Assembly (NCBI GenBank): GCA_030015575.1 | Contig: CM057342.1 | Span: 622,385,348-622,449,347 of the forward strand | Source of the DNA: Agapanthus africanus | Taxonomy: Eukaryota > Streptophyta > Magnoliopsida > Asparagales > Amaryllidaceae | Reading direction: 5' to 3' | Length of the DNA: 64,000 nt | Shown here: positions 44,036 through 57,990 of the stretch, piece after piece | Layout: each line of letters opens with the position of its first letter | Numbering within the stretch: position 1 is the first letter of the stretch | Notes under the pieces: model-generated | What the model saw: only the letters and a program-made list of their open reading frames with translations | Databases searched by the model: none | Told to the model about the DNA's origin: nothing | Position numbers and translations under genes: made by a program

Positions 44036-45802
44036 ACGCCATTAACCTTACCTAGCTTGTTCTAATGTGTTTTTCAGTTCCGATCGACCGAAATTCCAAA
44101 AACCGTATTTTTCCTTGACATCAGTTTCTGTCGAATTTTTTTTTGAGTCTAAAAATTTTTCAGGTGGTCTCAGAATTATGTGCAGGGAGATCTAAGACTA
44201 CTGCAAAAATTTGATACAGTGATCGTATCTTTCGACCGCGGAAGGGCGGCCTAAGCCCCTCATTGGCCGCGCTTCCGCCGCGGGAACAGGAGTTCACTTC
44301 ATCATTTTTTTTCAGTGGGCTTGTGGGCTTAAAATATGGGTTTTGGGATATTAAAATTGGGCCCAGGTTTTCTGTGAGTGCTACAGTTTTGATTGGGGCC
44401 CACTTGTTAATTTTTGGTCAATCGGAAAATTTTAAACACATTATTTCACAGTATTTACATTATATCTGCGACCGTGAATGTCACTCGATCGGTAAATCCG
44501 GTCTAACTGCTATAGCCCGGTTAGACGGATTTGCGAACGTGATTTTCACGTTGATGTTCTATGTTTATGCTGTGATGTTGCGGATCGGTCGTGGGGGATA
44601 GCCTGGATGCAATGCTAGTACAGTTTTGTTGTATTATGTACATTTGATATTGCGGGGCGAGCGTCCGACATGTGGACTGCCGTCACTGCCTGTTTGTATT
44701 ATTCTTTTTGGGGCACGGCCTGGTTGCGGTCGATGTACCCGGCGTATGTATATTTTACTTTCTGTACTAGGATTACCCCGCGGAGGGGTGCACGGATAGC
44801 CGGGTTCTAGAGGGCAACAAAGCCCGCATCTCATGGCATTGAGACGGAGGGGGCTTCCCTCTAGGATTGGCGGGTTATTCGCCGCACTCGTAGGGGGTAC
44901 AGGTTGACCCAGGAGGGGTGCCCAAGTTGCCGGATTCCGTGGAGTGCTGGGTGGTCCATTCACGGTGCTGAAGGGGGCTGCCTCGCTTCAGGTTTTGGCG
45001 GGTGACTTGCCGCACCCGTAGGGGTCTAGGTTTTCATTGCACAGGCTATCCACACGACCAGGGGAACGTCGGGTTTCAGCAGCGGCTCTGTGAAACCCGA
45101 GGCTTCCAGATATCTGTATTGTTCTGTGATGTTGCATTTTATTCACGCCTTGAGCGAAATACTATATATTGGTATATATATTAGTAGATGTTGTATATGT
45201 TTTTCATCCGCGCTAGTCCAGTCCCCGCTCTGCCGTTAGTTAGCTAACCTAACGGGTGATGACGGGACCCAGTGGCGAATGCGGATGGCATATACGTACG
45301 TCAGTATATTTTCGTTCTTTGTGGTGTGATTAATTGATGGGACTGCGTTGATTCGGATCAATGCAAGATAAACAAACCTATTCTGATGTTGTTGGAACAT
45401 TTTTCAAAAAGCTGTTATTGCAAGGACGTTCACTTTTGTTTTGCATCGTGGTATTCATTTGGAATATCCTGCTCCTCAGTCGACGAGGCAAGGGCCGAGA
45501 TCCCTTCACCGGGAGTGACCCCTTGGACAGAAGTTTGCGTCAGGGCATTAACTTCACTATAGCCGATTACTTTTGCTTTGCATCGTGGTATTCAGTTGGA
45601 ATATCCTGCACCTCATTCTACGGGGAAAGAGCCGAGATCCCTTCACCGGGAGTGACCTCTTTAGTAAAGGTTTTCGTCACTATATTTTATAAAAGGCTAT
45701 GCAGTTCCATCAACGATATCAAGTTCTTTACGTTAAAGGTTTTTCGCCAAAAACCATTCGTAGTCCTCCGTCATTTCTTATGAGTATTATTTAGTATTCG
45801 TG
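44036..45802 (+). other. Untranslated leader of B
   Basis: It is collinear with the leader of A. The two tandem modules start at about 45440 and 45577. The cgggtttca/tgaaacccg hairpin lies near 45069-45099. No coding frame is recognised. Confidence 0.75.
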
Positions 45803-46013
45803 CTGCGTTTGTTGACTCCGTCAAGGCGTAGTGTACGGTAGCTGAGTAGTGCTTGTTTGTTGCATAAATGGGATTGGTTAGGACAGTCGTGCGGCCTTGT
45901 TGACTCCGTCAAGGGCACGTACGGGTGGGTTTAATGCAATCCAGATAATGACGGGATGAACTTGACTAGGACTCTTTGATTTGTTGACTCCGTCAAGGTC
46001 ACTTGAGTCCTAG
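45803..46013 (+). other. Three-hairpin common-loop module of B (loop TCC)
   Basis: The cores TTGAC-TCC-GTCAA are at 45812-45824, 45900-45912 and about 45984-45996. Outer stems are CTGCG/CGTAG (45803-45807 with 45827-45831), CGTGC/GCACG (45888-45892 with 45915-45919) and CTAGGACTC/GAGTCCTAG (45966-45974 with 46005-46013). The last is a perfect 9-bp stem replacing CTTATGA/TCATAAG of A, D and E. Confidence 0.85.
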
Positions 46014-46384
46014 GGGTAAAAATCACATCGGGAGTTTCAAAAGAACTGAAACTTGCCAAGCATGCGCATACCTTCTGGAGTGTGGTGACGTGAGTGGATT
46101 CCGTCACGTTATCATGCGATGAGAGTTGGATCCCGATTCCCACTGATGAGTTGGTTTACTCCTCGGGTGACCCCGACTAATTCTTCTTTCAGGTTTGGAG
46201 GAGAATTTGAGATACAGTGGGAGGTTTCCAGATTAGATAAAGTGATAACCATTCTGATCTAGGTTAGAGTGCACGCTGAGTGTTTCTTTTCTCTCTCTCT
46301 TTGGCAGCGACCATTGACCCGACCCTGGACTTTGACTCAGTGACCAAGTTGACCGAACCTTCTTAACACTGGCTTTTGGATTGT

Positions 46385-47165
46385 CTGAGTTGCAGACCTC
46401 ATTGCCACTCCTACTTTTACCCTTTTCTCCATGACACCCCGTATTACTACGAACGTCCACTTCCATTGGACAAAACCATCGTATGGTTATATACGAACTC
46501 GAAGGACTTCGAGGATGGTTTCTGGTTCTGGAGAAAACGGATAGGATTATTCAGTTGTCTTTTCTTTTCACCTTCTCTCAGGTTGCGAGTACTCCTTGGT
46601 TTAGGAGTAGTACACCTATTACGCAAATTGGATAGTCTTCTTCCAAACCATAGGCTGGTGCCGACCGGTAGGGAATGAAGAAAACCAGTTAGCCTAAAAC
46701 GGTGTACAGAAGGTATTAAGTTAAGACAAAGCAAGGGATTAGTAAGAGGGCAAAGTAAGTTGCGACTGCTATTCACGACCAAACCAAGTATTTCTTCGCC
46801 AATCCTAAATCACCTTTGTATTTCTCCAGGACACTCCGTATCACTACGAAGATCCCATTTTATTGGATAATCCATCGTATGGTTATATACGAACTCGAAA
46901 GGAACTTGTTCCAGTTCGGGGATGGATCCTGGTTCAGGAGAAATAGGAATAAAGTACATTCAGGTGTCTTTTATCTTCACCTTCTCTCGCATTGCGAGTG
47001 CTCCTAGGATTAGGACAGTACACCCTTTATGCTTTTTGGATAGTCTTCTTCCAAACCATAGGCTGGTGCCGAACGGTAGGGAAGGAAGAAAACCATTTGG
47101 CCTAAAGGGGTGTACAGAAGGTAATGACTAAAGACACATAAAGGGATTTGGAGAGGTGGCAAAGA
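46385..47165 (+). repeat. Duplicated module of about 390 bp in B
   Basis: The copies at about 46385-46790 and 46791-47165 are collinear with those of A. Again there is no recognisable gag or protease domain. Confidence 0.7.
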
Positions 47166-47450
47166 ATTATACGGTTACAGTTGTGAATCTGGATAATGAA
47201 AGAGGAATTACTAGGAATACCACGATACCCCAACGAAACATTTCAATGTTTCAGTTTCACTGTGTACTGTTAATGGAAAACTGATTTCCCAGTTAGACAC
47301 TTGCTCCAGGGTATGTATTTACCAGGTTGGATTCTCACATCTGTATGGTTTTACAGATGCTGAGTGGGAGTAAGTTATTGGGAATTGGGTGATCATCCTC
47401 ATTATATCGGGATTCGTTGTAATCGGTGATATTTGAGGAAGTCACCTGGG

Positions 47451-47642
47451 TTGTTTGCCGGTCGGCAAATATTTGGTTTTGAATATCCGCTGTTGTGCAT
47501 CAATTTCAAATTGATATATCTGTATGTCTATTTTCATAGAGTGAGATATACCTTTTGATATTATGTCGATGACATTTACCTATATCAGTGGATGGTTAGG
47601 TAAGGAGCATTAAACAGCGGTGTAATTCTTCTTAACCATAAG
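47451..47642 (+). other. 192-bp branched-hairpin segment of B
   Basis: It has the same length and hairpins as in A (TTTGCCG/CGGCAAA; CCGCTGTT/AACAGCGG), with changes mostly in loops. Confidence 0.65.
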
Positions 47643-47949
47643 TACAGTTTTCAACCTACGACACACAGTGAAAGAGTTGTTAGACTCAGCGGACTTATAC
47701 AGAGTATTGTATGTTGTCCAGTGTCCATTAGGACAGAGGGGTTGGTCCTCGTACTATATTCTGTTTACTTTTAACTTCTCTAGTTCTTAGACATGTGTTT
47801 CGTGGAAACACAGGGTCTAAGTTTTGAGGAGTTATAGGTATTTGAATAGAGTAGAGAACCAGGTATAGCAAGTATCGGGATTCTTCAAAGTGATCGAAGA
47901 TGTAGATACTTGTGTATGGTATTCAGTTGATAGTAATGTTTAAGAGAAC

Positions 47950-49714
47950 TAGCTTCTCTTTCAGGTTACTCATAATTAGAAGCATTCCTAAGTTGAGTAA
48001 CGCTGATCGGCCTCCTTCCATTTAGTTTACATGCACTGGAGATAGCTGCATGATTTGAATCTGGTTCAATTGAATCAGTGCCTCTGGTTCTATATTGGAT
48101 ATAGAACAGTTCATATCTTAACGATGTTAAGGTACGGGGAGTTGTCCGGCTTATGCTTAAAACCAGACACTGGACAACTCAAGGCACGTTTCTGTAATGG
48201 CTGTTTGTGGGTTGACCGAGGCTATGACGAGGGTTGATTTTCTACCATCTGGATGAACAATAGCAATATTGTTCTAGACTCGCCACAGTTTTAATAAAAA
48301 TGGATTTTTCAGAAAAAGTAGTGGGAGTATGGTAGAACTGGAAGTGATTCCAGAACCACAAACGATTACTGAAGATTTGATAAGGAACCTAAAGATTCAA
48401 TCTGGTTTGACATTCCATTGGCCACTCCGCAGATACGGTGGGTAACTTCAGGCACCCGAGAGGTACTCCGGTAGCCTCAAGGACGGTGACAGGGAAGTTC
48501 TTGTTTACCCACAATTACCATTGCTGTTGTTCCAGGCTGCGAGACCCGGCAGGAGGATGAGTATAGCGTCGTTCTAAACTAGCTTTAGAACTGCACGTCT
48601 GTATGACTCTGCCAGAAGGTTGTCGTAGTCAGTGGGAGCAGCGGAAGCATTGGTGGACATCAGGCTTATGTCTATTTATAGACTAAAGCAGATACAGCGG
48701 AGATAGATCATCTATTTCTGATGTGACAGTCATAGGTTTGACTTCATCAGAATAGGGGATGGATCTGTTGAGAAGGTAGTAGGGTGTAATGTCATGGTAT
48801 TTGGATGACATACACAGAGTAGGAAAGGAAACTCCTATACTACGATCGGTTATACTTTGGTTGTCACACAGTGGTTTCTCCACACAGGACTTGGATATTA
48901 TATCAGACATTCTGGTTACTAGATCTATGGTTTTAGATCTAGATTTGGGTGGTTTCCCAATCTGGGTACCTTGACAGCATTCTATGAGTATTTAGAATGG
49001 ACGACTCCTGGCATGGTAGTGCACCTGCAGTTGATGGAGTCACCCTCTCTAAAGGTGTCTTATAGACTAAAGGGGAGAGGGATACTCATGATTGGCAGAT
49101 CACTTGCTTAGGCAATTGAGTCAATCATGAGATGTCAAGTACCATACCAGATGTTGTTCTTGCACTAGATGCAATAAGTTGATATTGATCCAATCCTGGA
49201 GAAACAGTCGGAAGCAGTCTTAGAACATAAGTGAATGTTCTAGGGATATGATAACGACAGCCTTATTTGGGAGACAGTTATCATTCCAGGCTTCCAAGGT
49301 GACATGGACGACAAGGAGGTTGTCAGAGTTATATTTTTCCTTCTGACGAGGGGCAGTATTTTGGACAGGTGGTCCAAGGCAATACTGAGGGTGGCATGGC
49401 GCAGGATACTGATTAAGTTCAGTTGACGATACAGTCTAAGAAGTTTGGATTTGGAGTTCATTTATGAGCTAGGTCCCATCAGACATCCAGACATTCTAAG
49501 ACAGGTATTGCTCATTTCGGGAGATGGCTTTCTCCGCGAACATGAGATATAGAGAGACATAGAAAGAAACATCACAGCGGATCCACTCACTGAGGCTATT
49601 CCTCGAACGCAATAGTTTCGCAAACAAGCTTTGTGAGACTGACTAGTAGAGGAGTTGGGTGTTCGGTATCACACGGGCTGTGAGTATGCGACATCGCAAT
49701 AATTAGCCTTGAGT
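47950..49714 (+). pseudogene. Degenerate copia pol of B
   Basis: Its order matches A. The RT piece 48789-48974 carries YLDD at 48798-48809, then PILRSVILW and DIISDILVTRS. The frame is shifted relative to the upstream FDFIRIGDGSV piece by the same 2-nt loss as in A, C and D. RNase H remnants follow. Stops throughout exclude a working enzyme. Confidence 0.75.
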
Positions 49715-49727
49715 GCAAGTGGGAGAT
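49715..49727 (+). other. Polypurine tract of B
   Basis: gcaagtgggagat lies directly before the 3' LTR. Confidence 0.9.
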
Positions 49728-51850
49728 TGTTGGAGTTAGTGCCCTCAGAGTCAATTATTGGATCACAGGCACGTGATTGCAATGATTGAGGGAGGACCTA
49801 TCCCAGTAGGACAGTCTTACTCGAGATGATAGTATGCTATCTGGTTTATCTTTATCATCGTGTACTGCTTTAGGTGACCTGACATGTCGCTATTACACGT
49901 TGATAGAGCCCCTAGGATTCTTGCTTGACTACCGGCAGTATGATGGCGATCATATACGTGGGAGCTGGTAGTCTATAAGCACATCCTTAAATGGTCCCTA
50001 GTCGTAGGAGTTTCGGGACAGGGCATCGATACTCCATTAGTAGACTAGTGTATACAGTCGAGACCCCGACGAGGGGCGGTGGCCGGTCTCACAAGCCACT
50101 GGTGTCAGTTGGTTCACCTAAGATGTATACTGGTGCTCATTGGGTTATGAGTACACCGGACAGGACTCGCCGGGAACCTGCTAGTTGGTCATATACCAGA
50201 TGTCAGATAGCAGTTCCCTGGTGACATGTGTACAGGATAGTTCATCGACCTGAGATCGTCATTTGTCTCATGTGAGTTCCCACTGTGCTTTGATTACTAC
50301 CCTACCACGGCTCAAAGGAGTCGTGCAAACAGGTTTTAGTTGGGTACAGTCCCGAGCCACATGGAGGCAGTGAGCGGATCTGCAGGGGTTCGTCTCTCCC
50401 GGTATTGGGGGTGAGGTCGCGCTGTGTCTAGGAGAGCCATTACACAAAGCCCTCGGCCGAGACAGGAGATTTACTGGTAGGTATTCCAGTAGTATCTCAG
50501 GGTGTTCTGGGCTACGCTCCGACACGACTTGTACCGCTTTTGGGGGTCTGACTTTTACCAACCCCCTAGGCCCGCCATGCGATACTCATAGACGAACGGA
50601 CCGGACTGTACGGATATTGTCACTGACAGGCTCAGTTGGGTGTCGGGGTGAGCTTCCTCATCGACGTCCCATTTGGTCAATAGCTGGTGGCCCGTCACGT
50701 ATTGGCTTATACCTCTGACGTGCTAGTGGTTAAATCCACAGCCAAGGTATTGACGAGTCTTTAGAGTCCACCACACTCAGTTACTCAAGTTTCGGGCGAA
50801 ACGCTGTAGAGGCCGTATGGAGATATGGCAGGGTTCGATCAGATACGTGCGGTATTGCACGGATCGTGATCGGACAGTTTTTACTAGCCGGCTTTGGCTT
50901 AAGCCGGATTCTAGTATTTGATAGTGTAGTTTTGTCTCTTTGCATTTGTGTTCAGTGGGAATACAAATGCGGGCATGTATTTGCAGCAGTGGGGTTTTCC
51001 TGTAATTTATTACGGGATCGGTTTTCTGAAGTTGCCAGTTTGCATTCCGTTCCGGCCGGTTTTCCTTCATTCCTTCTCGGTCGGACTTTCATGGTGGAGG
51101 GTGTTAATTGCAAGTTTGCAATTAACATTTAGTGGAGGGTTTTCTTGCATATGTTGCATTATGATGAGACTTGCTTCATGATGATATTCTATTTTGGTCA
51201 TTTCCATTGCTTATCTTATGAGTGGATTTGTGATGAGAGAGATGTGTGACTTTAATCTTTATTATTCTTTTCTTTTGAGATATTTTTGGAGAGGTATTCC
51301 TTTTTCTCTCTCCAATCTCATACTTGAGAAAAAGAGGCCGGCCACATTCTTTTGAGGAGGAGGGGATAATTATTTTTGGTGTGGCATTTTTCCATCTCAT
51401 TCCATGGTTGCAAAAGATTAGCTTCAAAGCTCATTTCTTTCTCTCCTTCTCTTCTCTATTCCTCCACATCAAGGCAACCTCATAACCCCAAGAGACAAGT
51501 TCACTACACTATTCTATAGCAAGCCTTGGATGCGTCGGCTAGCCAACTTCGCGCCCGAGTTGCCTCGGTCAAGAGGCGGGAGCCCGTAAAAGATCCCGGC
51601 TACGTGGTGCCCTTTCCGACGAGCGAGGAGGTGACGGAGATTCCGCGGGAGATCGGAGTGGAGACGAAGACCGAAGGACACGGATCGCTCGGTATATCTC
51701 TCACCCCATCTCTAGTTAGCTAGTATAGGTTAATGGTTTACGATCCGGGTTTTTCTTTGTCCGCGGTAGCGCCGGTTTCCGAGTAAGGAAAATTTTTGAT
51801 TCCGCGTTTTGGCCTCGAGTACGTGGCCGGGGCACTGCCGTGGCGCAACA
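49728..51850 (+). repeat. 3' LTR of B
   Basis: It is 2123 bp, equal in length to the 5' LTR. Differences seen are few (for example acataga/acatgga near the middle and ggggcgctg/ggggcactg at the end). Confidence 0.95.
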
Positions 51851-51855
51851 AACAC
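51851..51855. repeat. Target-site duplication of B, right copy (AACAC)
   Basis: It is identical to 41895-41899. Confidence 0.95.
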
Positions 51856-53964
51856 ACAAACAACCATTACAGAAACGTGCTTTGAGTTATCCAAAGTCTG
51901 GTTTTAAGCATAAGCCGGACAACTCCCAGTAGCTTAACAATGTTAAGATATGAACTATTCTATATCCAATATAGGAACAGAGGTACAGATTTAATTGGAA
52001 TCAGATTCAAATTATTCAACTGTTTCCAGTGCATGTCAACTAAATGGAGAGAGGCCGATCAGCATTACTCAACTTAGGAGTGCTTCCAATTATGAGTAAC
52101 CTGAAAGAGAAGCAAGTTCTCTTAATCATTACTATTAACTGAATACCATACACAAGTATCTACATCTTCGATCACCTTGAAGAATCCTGATACTTGCAAT
52201 ACCTGGTTCTCTTTTTTACTCTTATACCTATAACTTCTCAAAAGTTGGATGTTGTATTTCTACGAAACACATGTCTAAGAACTAGAGAAGTCATAAGTAA
52301 ACAGAATATAGTACGAGTACGAGTACCAACCCCTCTGTCCTAATGGACACTGGACAACATACAATACTCTGTATAAGTCTCCTGAGTCTAATAACTCATT
52401 CCTTGTATGTCGTAGGTTGAAAACTGTACTTATGGTTAAGAAGAATTACACCGCTGTTTAACGCTCCTTACCTAACCATCCAATGATATAGGTAAATGTC
52501 ACAGACATAATTTCAAAAAGTTATATCTCACTTTATAAAAATAAACGTACAGATATATCAATTTGAAATTGGTGCATAACAACGGATATTAAAAACCAAA
52601 TATTTACCGTCCGGCAAACAACCCAGGCGATTTCCTCAAATATCACCAATTACAACGAATCCCGATATAATGAGGATGATCACCCAATTCCCAATAACTT
52701 ACTCCCACACATCATCTGTAAAACCATACAGATGTGAGAATCAAACCTGGTAAATACATACCCTGGAGCAAGGACTAATTAGGAAATCAGTTTTCTTTTA
52801 ACAGTACACAGTGAAACTGAAACATGTAAATGTTTCGAAGGGGTATCCGGGTATTCCTAGTAATGCCTCTTCCTTTATCAGATTCACAACTGTAACCGTA
52901 TATTTCTTTGTCATCTCTCCAAATCCCTTTATATGTTTTTAGTCATTACCTTCTGTAGACCGCTTTAGGCCAAATGGTTTTCTTCCTTCCCTACCGTTCG
53001 ACACTAGCCTATAGTTTGGAAGAAGACTATCCAATAAGCATAATGGGTGTACTCTCCTAATCCTAGGAGTACTCATAACCTGAGAGAAGGTGAAGATAAA
53101 AGACAACTGAATAAACCTTATTCCTATTTCTCCTGAACCAGAATCCATCCCCGAACTGGAACAAGTTCCTTCGAGTTCGTATATAACCATACGATGGAGT
53201 ATCCAAATAAACTGTGGATCTTCGTAGTGATACGGGGTGTTCCAGAGAAATACAAAGGTAAAATAGGATTGGCGAAGGAATACTTGGTTTGGTCGTGAAC
53301 AGCAGTCACAATTTACTTTGCCCTCTTTCTAATCCCTTTATTTGTCTTAACTTATTACCTTCTGTACACCATCGTTAGGCTAATTGGTTTTCTTCATTTC
53401 CCACCGTTCGGCACCTGCCTATGGTTTGGAAGAAGACTATCCAATAAGCGTAATAGGTGTACTATCCTAATCCAAGAAGCACTCGCAATCTGAGAGAAGG
53501 TAAAAGAAAAAGACAACTGAATAGTCCTATTCATTTTCTCCAGAACCGAAAACCATCCTCGAATCTGGAACAAGTTCCTTCGAGTTCGTATATAACCATA
53601 CGATGGTTTTATCCAATGGAAGTGGATGTTCATAGTAATACGGGGTGTTCTGGAGAAAAGGGTAAAAGAAGGAGTGGCAATGAGGTATGCAACTCAGACA
53701 ATCCAAAAAGTCAGTGTTTCAAGAAGGTTCGGTTAACTTGGTCACTGAGTCATAGTCAAGGGTCGAGTCATGGTCGCTGCTAAAGAGAGAGAGAAAAGAA
53801 ACACTTAGCATGCACTCTAACCTAGATCAGAATGGTTATCACTTTATCTAATTAGGAAACCTCCCAGTGTAACCTCAAATTCTCCTCCAAACCTGAAAGA
53901 AGAATTAGTCGGGATCACCCGAGGAGTAAACCAACTCATCAGTGGGAATCGGGATCCAACTATC
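51856..53964 (-). pseudogene. Internal part of C between B and D
   Basis: On the - strand this is the upstream continuation of C: the integrase-end region, the branched-hairpin segment (about 52440-52625), the duplicated 390-bp module (about 52925-53290 and 53291-53690) and the end of the leader. It is collinear with D and has no intact frame. C's three-hairpin module is not visible because D cut in just before it. Confidence 0.75.
53960..53964. repeat. Target-site sequence of D, left copy (CTATC)
   Basis: These are the 5 bp of C directly before the LTR of D. The matching copy should follow the end of D's other LTR, right of the window. Confidence 0.6.
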
Positions 53965-56212
53965 TGTAAGTGCACGGCGGCGCCCCGGCTGTCAATCCGA
54001 CGGCCAAATGCGGAAGCGATGGTAAACTTTAATTTTGCAAACTAGCAAACCGGCACCACCGCGCACTAAAACCCGGATCGAACCATTAACTAGTCCTAGC
54101 TAACTACAAGATCGGGAATAGAGATATACCGACTGATCCGAGTCCTCCGGTCTTCTCGTCGTCGTCCCGATCTCCCGCGGAATGTCCTGTCTCCACCTCG
54201 TGGCCGGAAGTGCACCACATCGCCTACATCTTTTACGGGCTCCCACCTCAATGCCGAGGCAACTCGGGCACGAAGCTGGCTAGTCGACGTGCCCAAGGTT
54301 TGCTGTAGAATATAGTGTAGAGGCTTGTGTCTCATTTGGGGTTCATGGAGTTTGCCTTTGTGGTGGAGGAAAAAGGACTTGGAGAGAGGTGAGGAAAAAT
54401 GTAGCATGCAAAGAATGAGAATAACATTTTCTCATCACCAAAAGAAAAGCCCCCCCATACCCTCACAAGTGGCCGGCCATGCATATGGTGGTGGAGAGAA
54501 TGAGAGTGAGGCCAATAATAAGAGAGTCATCCAATAATCCAAGGGAGAGAGAGAGAAGGCTATCATGCAAAGGAATGATCACTAGGAAAGTCCAACACTC
54601 AAACAACAATCATCACACTCCATCATCAACAAGCATGATGACTTCAAAAAGTCAAGCCATCATGAAGAAGGAAAGTCAAGTGATGGAGCTCCCATCATGA
54701 TGCAACAAAATGCAAAGGCCCCCTCCACAAATACTTATTTGCAACAATGCAAATAAGCCCTCCTCCACCAATCTTCGGCCAATGAACGATACAAAGGAAA
54801 TCGGCCGAAACGGAAAGCAAACTGACAACTCCAGAAAACTGGTCCCATAATAAATTACAGGAAAACCCCAATACTGTGTATACACACCCGCATTTGTATT
54901 CCGACCGAAATACAAATGCAATGAGATAAAATCTACACTGTACTATACTAGGATCCGGCTTAAACCAAAGCCGGCTAGTAATATCCGTCCGATCCTGATC
55001 CGTGCAATACCGCACGTATCTGATCGAACCCTGCCATATATCCATACGGCCTCTAGTATGAACTGTCCGATCCTGATCCGTGCAATACCGCACGTATCTG
55101 ATCGGACCTTGCCATATCTCCATACGGCCTCTACAGCTTTTCGCCCGAAAGCTTGAGTAACTGAATGTGGGGGACTCAAAAGACTCGTCAACACCTTGGT
55201 TGTGGATTTAACAACCAGCACGTCAGAGGTATAAGCCAATACGTGACGGGCTACTAGGTATTGACCAAAAGGGACGTCTGTGAGCGAACTCAGCCTGACA
55301 CCCTACTGAGCCTGTCAGTGACAATATCCATACAGTCCGGTCCGTTCGTCTATGAGCATCGCATGGCGGGCCTAGGGCGTTGGTAAACGTCAGACCCCCA
55401 AAAGCGGTACAAGTCGTGTCGGAGCGTAGCCCAGAACACCCAGAGATACTACTGGAATACCTACCAGTAAATCTCCTGCTTCGGCCGAGGGCTTTGTGTA
55501 ATGGCTCTCCTAGACACAGCGCGACCTCACCCCCAATACCGGGAGAGACGAACCCCTGAAGATACGCTCACTGCCTCCATGTGGCTCGGGACTGTACCCA
55601 ACTAAAACCTGTTTGCACGTCTCCTTTGAGCGTGGTAGGGCAGTAATCAAAGTACAGTGGGAACTCACACGAGACAAATGACGATCCCCAGGTCGATGAA
55701 CTAACCTGTACACATGTCACCAGGGAATTGCCATCTGACGTCTGGTATATGACCAACTAGCATGTTTCCGGCGAGTCCTGTCCGGTGTACTCATAACCCA
55801 ATGAGCACCTGTATACATCTTAGGTGATCTAACTGACACCAATGGCTTGTGAGACCGGCCACCGCCTCTCGTCGGGGTCTCGACTGTATACACTAGTCTA
55901 CTCTGGAGTATCGATGCCCTGTCTCGAAACTCCCACGACTAGGGACCTTTTAAGGATGTGCTTATAGACCCCCAGCTCCCACTTATATGATCGCCCTCAT
56001 ACTGCTGGTGGTCAAGCAAGAATCCTAGGGGCTCTATCAACGTGTAATAGTGACCTGTAAGGTCACCTAAAGCAGTACACGATGATAAAGGTAAACCAGA
56101 TAGCATACTATCATCTCGAGTAAGACTGTCCGACCGGGATAGGTCCTCCCTCAATCATTGCAATCACGTGCCTGTGATCCAATAATTGACTCTGAGGGCA
56201 CTATCTCCAACA
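53965..56212 (-). repeat. 3' LTR of D
   Basis: It is 2248 bp. Hairpins on the + strand: GCATTTGTATT/AATACAAATGC near 54889-54919, CTTATTTGCA/TGCAAATAAG (54734-54757), and two copies of the TCCGATC...GATCGRA hairpin near 54987-55105. GGCCGGCC is at 54471. The - strand frame at 54096-54407 includes QLRARVA..EPVK. Confidence 0.95.
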
Positions 56213-56225
56213 ATCTCCCACTTGC
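56213..56225 (-). other. Polypurine tract of D
   Basis: It reads gcaagtgggagat on the - strand. Confidence 0.9.
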
Positions 56226-57990
56226 ACTCAAGGCTAATTATTGCGATGTCGCATACTCACAGCCCGTGTGATACCGAACACCCAACTCCTCTACTAGTCA
56301 GTCTCACAAAGCTCGCTTGCGAAACTATTGCGTTCGAGGAATAGCCTCAGTGAGTGGATCCGCTTTGATGTTTCTTTCTATGTCTCTCTATATCTCATGT
56401 TCGCGGAGAAAGCCATCTCCCGAAATGAGCAATACCTGTCTTAGAATGTGTCTGGATGTCTGATGGGACCTAGCTCATAAATGAACTCCAAATCCAAATT
56501 TCTTAGACTGTATCGTCAACTGAACTTAATCAGTATCCTGCGCCATGCCTCCCTCAGTATTGCCTTGGACCACCTGTCCAAAATATTGCCCCTCGTCAGA
56601 AGGAAAACTATAACTCTGACAACCTCCCTGTCGTCCAAGTCACCTTGGAAGCCTGGAATGATAACTGTCTCCCGAATGAGGCTATCGTTATCATATCCTT
56701 AGAACATCCACTTATGTTCTAAAACTGCTTCCGACTGTTTCTCCAGGATTGGATTAATGTCAACTTAATGTATCTAGTGCAAGAACAACATCTGGTGTGG
56801 TACTTGACATCTCATGATTGACTCAATTGCCTAAGCAAGTGATCTGCCAATCATGCACATCCCTCTCCCCTTTAGTCTGTAAGACAGCTTTAGAGAGGGT
56901 GACTCCATCACCTGCAGGTACACTACCGTGCCAGGAGTCGTCCATTCTAAATACTCTTAGAATGCTGTCTAAGTACCCTGATTGGGAAACTACCCAAATC
57001 TAGATCTAAAACCATAGATCTAGTAACCAGTATGTCTGATATAATATTCAAGTCCTGTGTCGAGAAACCACTGTGTGACGACCAAAGTATAACCGATCGT
57101 AGTATAGGAATATCACTTCCTACTCTGTGTATGTCATCCAAATACCATGACATCACACCCTACTACCTTCTCAACAGATCCATCCCCTATTCTGATGAAG
57201 TCAAACCTATGACTGTCACATCAGAAATGGATGATCTATCTCCGCTATATCTGCTTTAGTCTATAAATAGACATAAGCTACCTTTCCACCAATGCTTTCG
57301 CTGCTCCCACTGACTACGACAACCCTCTGGTAGAGTCATATAGACGTACACTTCTAAAGCCAGTTTAGAACGACGCTATACTCATCCTCCTGCCGGGTCT
57401 CGCAGCCTGGAACAACAGCAATGGCAAGTGTGGGTAAACAAGAACCTCCCTGCCACCGTCCTTGAGGCTACCGGAGTATCTCTCGGGTGCCTGAGGTTAC
57501 CCACCGTATTTGCGGAGTGGCCAATGGAATGTCAAACCAGATTGAATCTTTAGGTTCCTATGAAATCTTCAGTAATCGTTTGTGGTTCTGGAATCACTTC
57601 CAGTTCTACCATACTCCCACTACTGTTTTCTGAAAAAATCCATTTTTAATAAAACTGTGGCGAGTCTAGAACAATATCGCTATTGTTCATCCAGATGGTA
57701 GAAAGTCAACCCTCGTCATAGCCTGGGTCAACCCACAAACTGCCATTACAGAAACATGCCTTGAGTTGTCCAGAGTCTGGTTTTAAGCATAAGCCGGACA
57801 ACTCCCCGTACCTTAACATTGTCAAGATACGAACTGTTCTACATCCAATATAGAAACAGAGGCACTGATTTAGTTGAACCAGATTCAAATCATGCAGCTG
57901 TATCCAGTGCATGTCAACTAAATGGAAGGAGGCCGATCAGCGTTACTCAACTTAGGAATGCTTCCAATTATGAGTAACCTGAAAGAGAAG
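56226..57990 (-). pseudogene. Degenerate copia pol of D
   Basis: On the - strand the RT piece 56947-57156 holds YLDD at 57133-57144, then PILRSVILW and DIISDILVTRS. The shared 2-nt loss lies just before it. The integrase-end and RNase H remnants are as in A. It is not functional. Confidence 0.75.

Larger units (their letters stand above)
41900..51850 (+). mobile_element. Copia-type LTR retrotransposon B, complete, recent, coding-dead
   Basis: The element is 9.95 kb long with two LTRs of exactly 2123 bp and few differences by eye, flanked by AACAC. The LTR subtype ends in GCGCAACA, unlike A, so the ends TGTTG...CAACA form a 5-bp inverted repeat. The internal plan is as in A. It inserted in opposite orientation into the pol of C. 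Confidence 0.95.
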
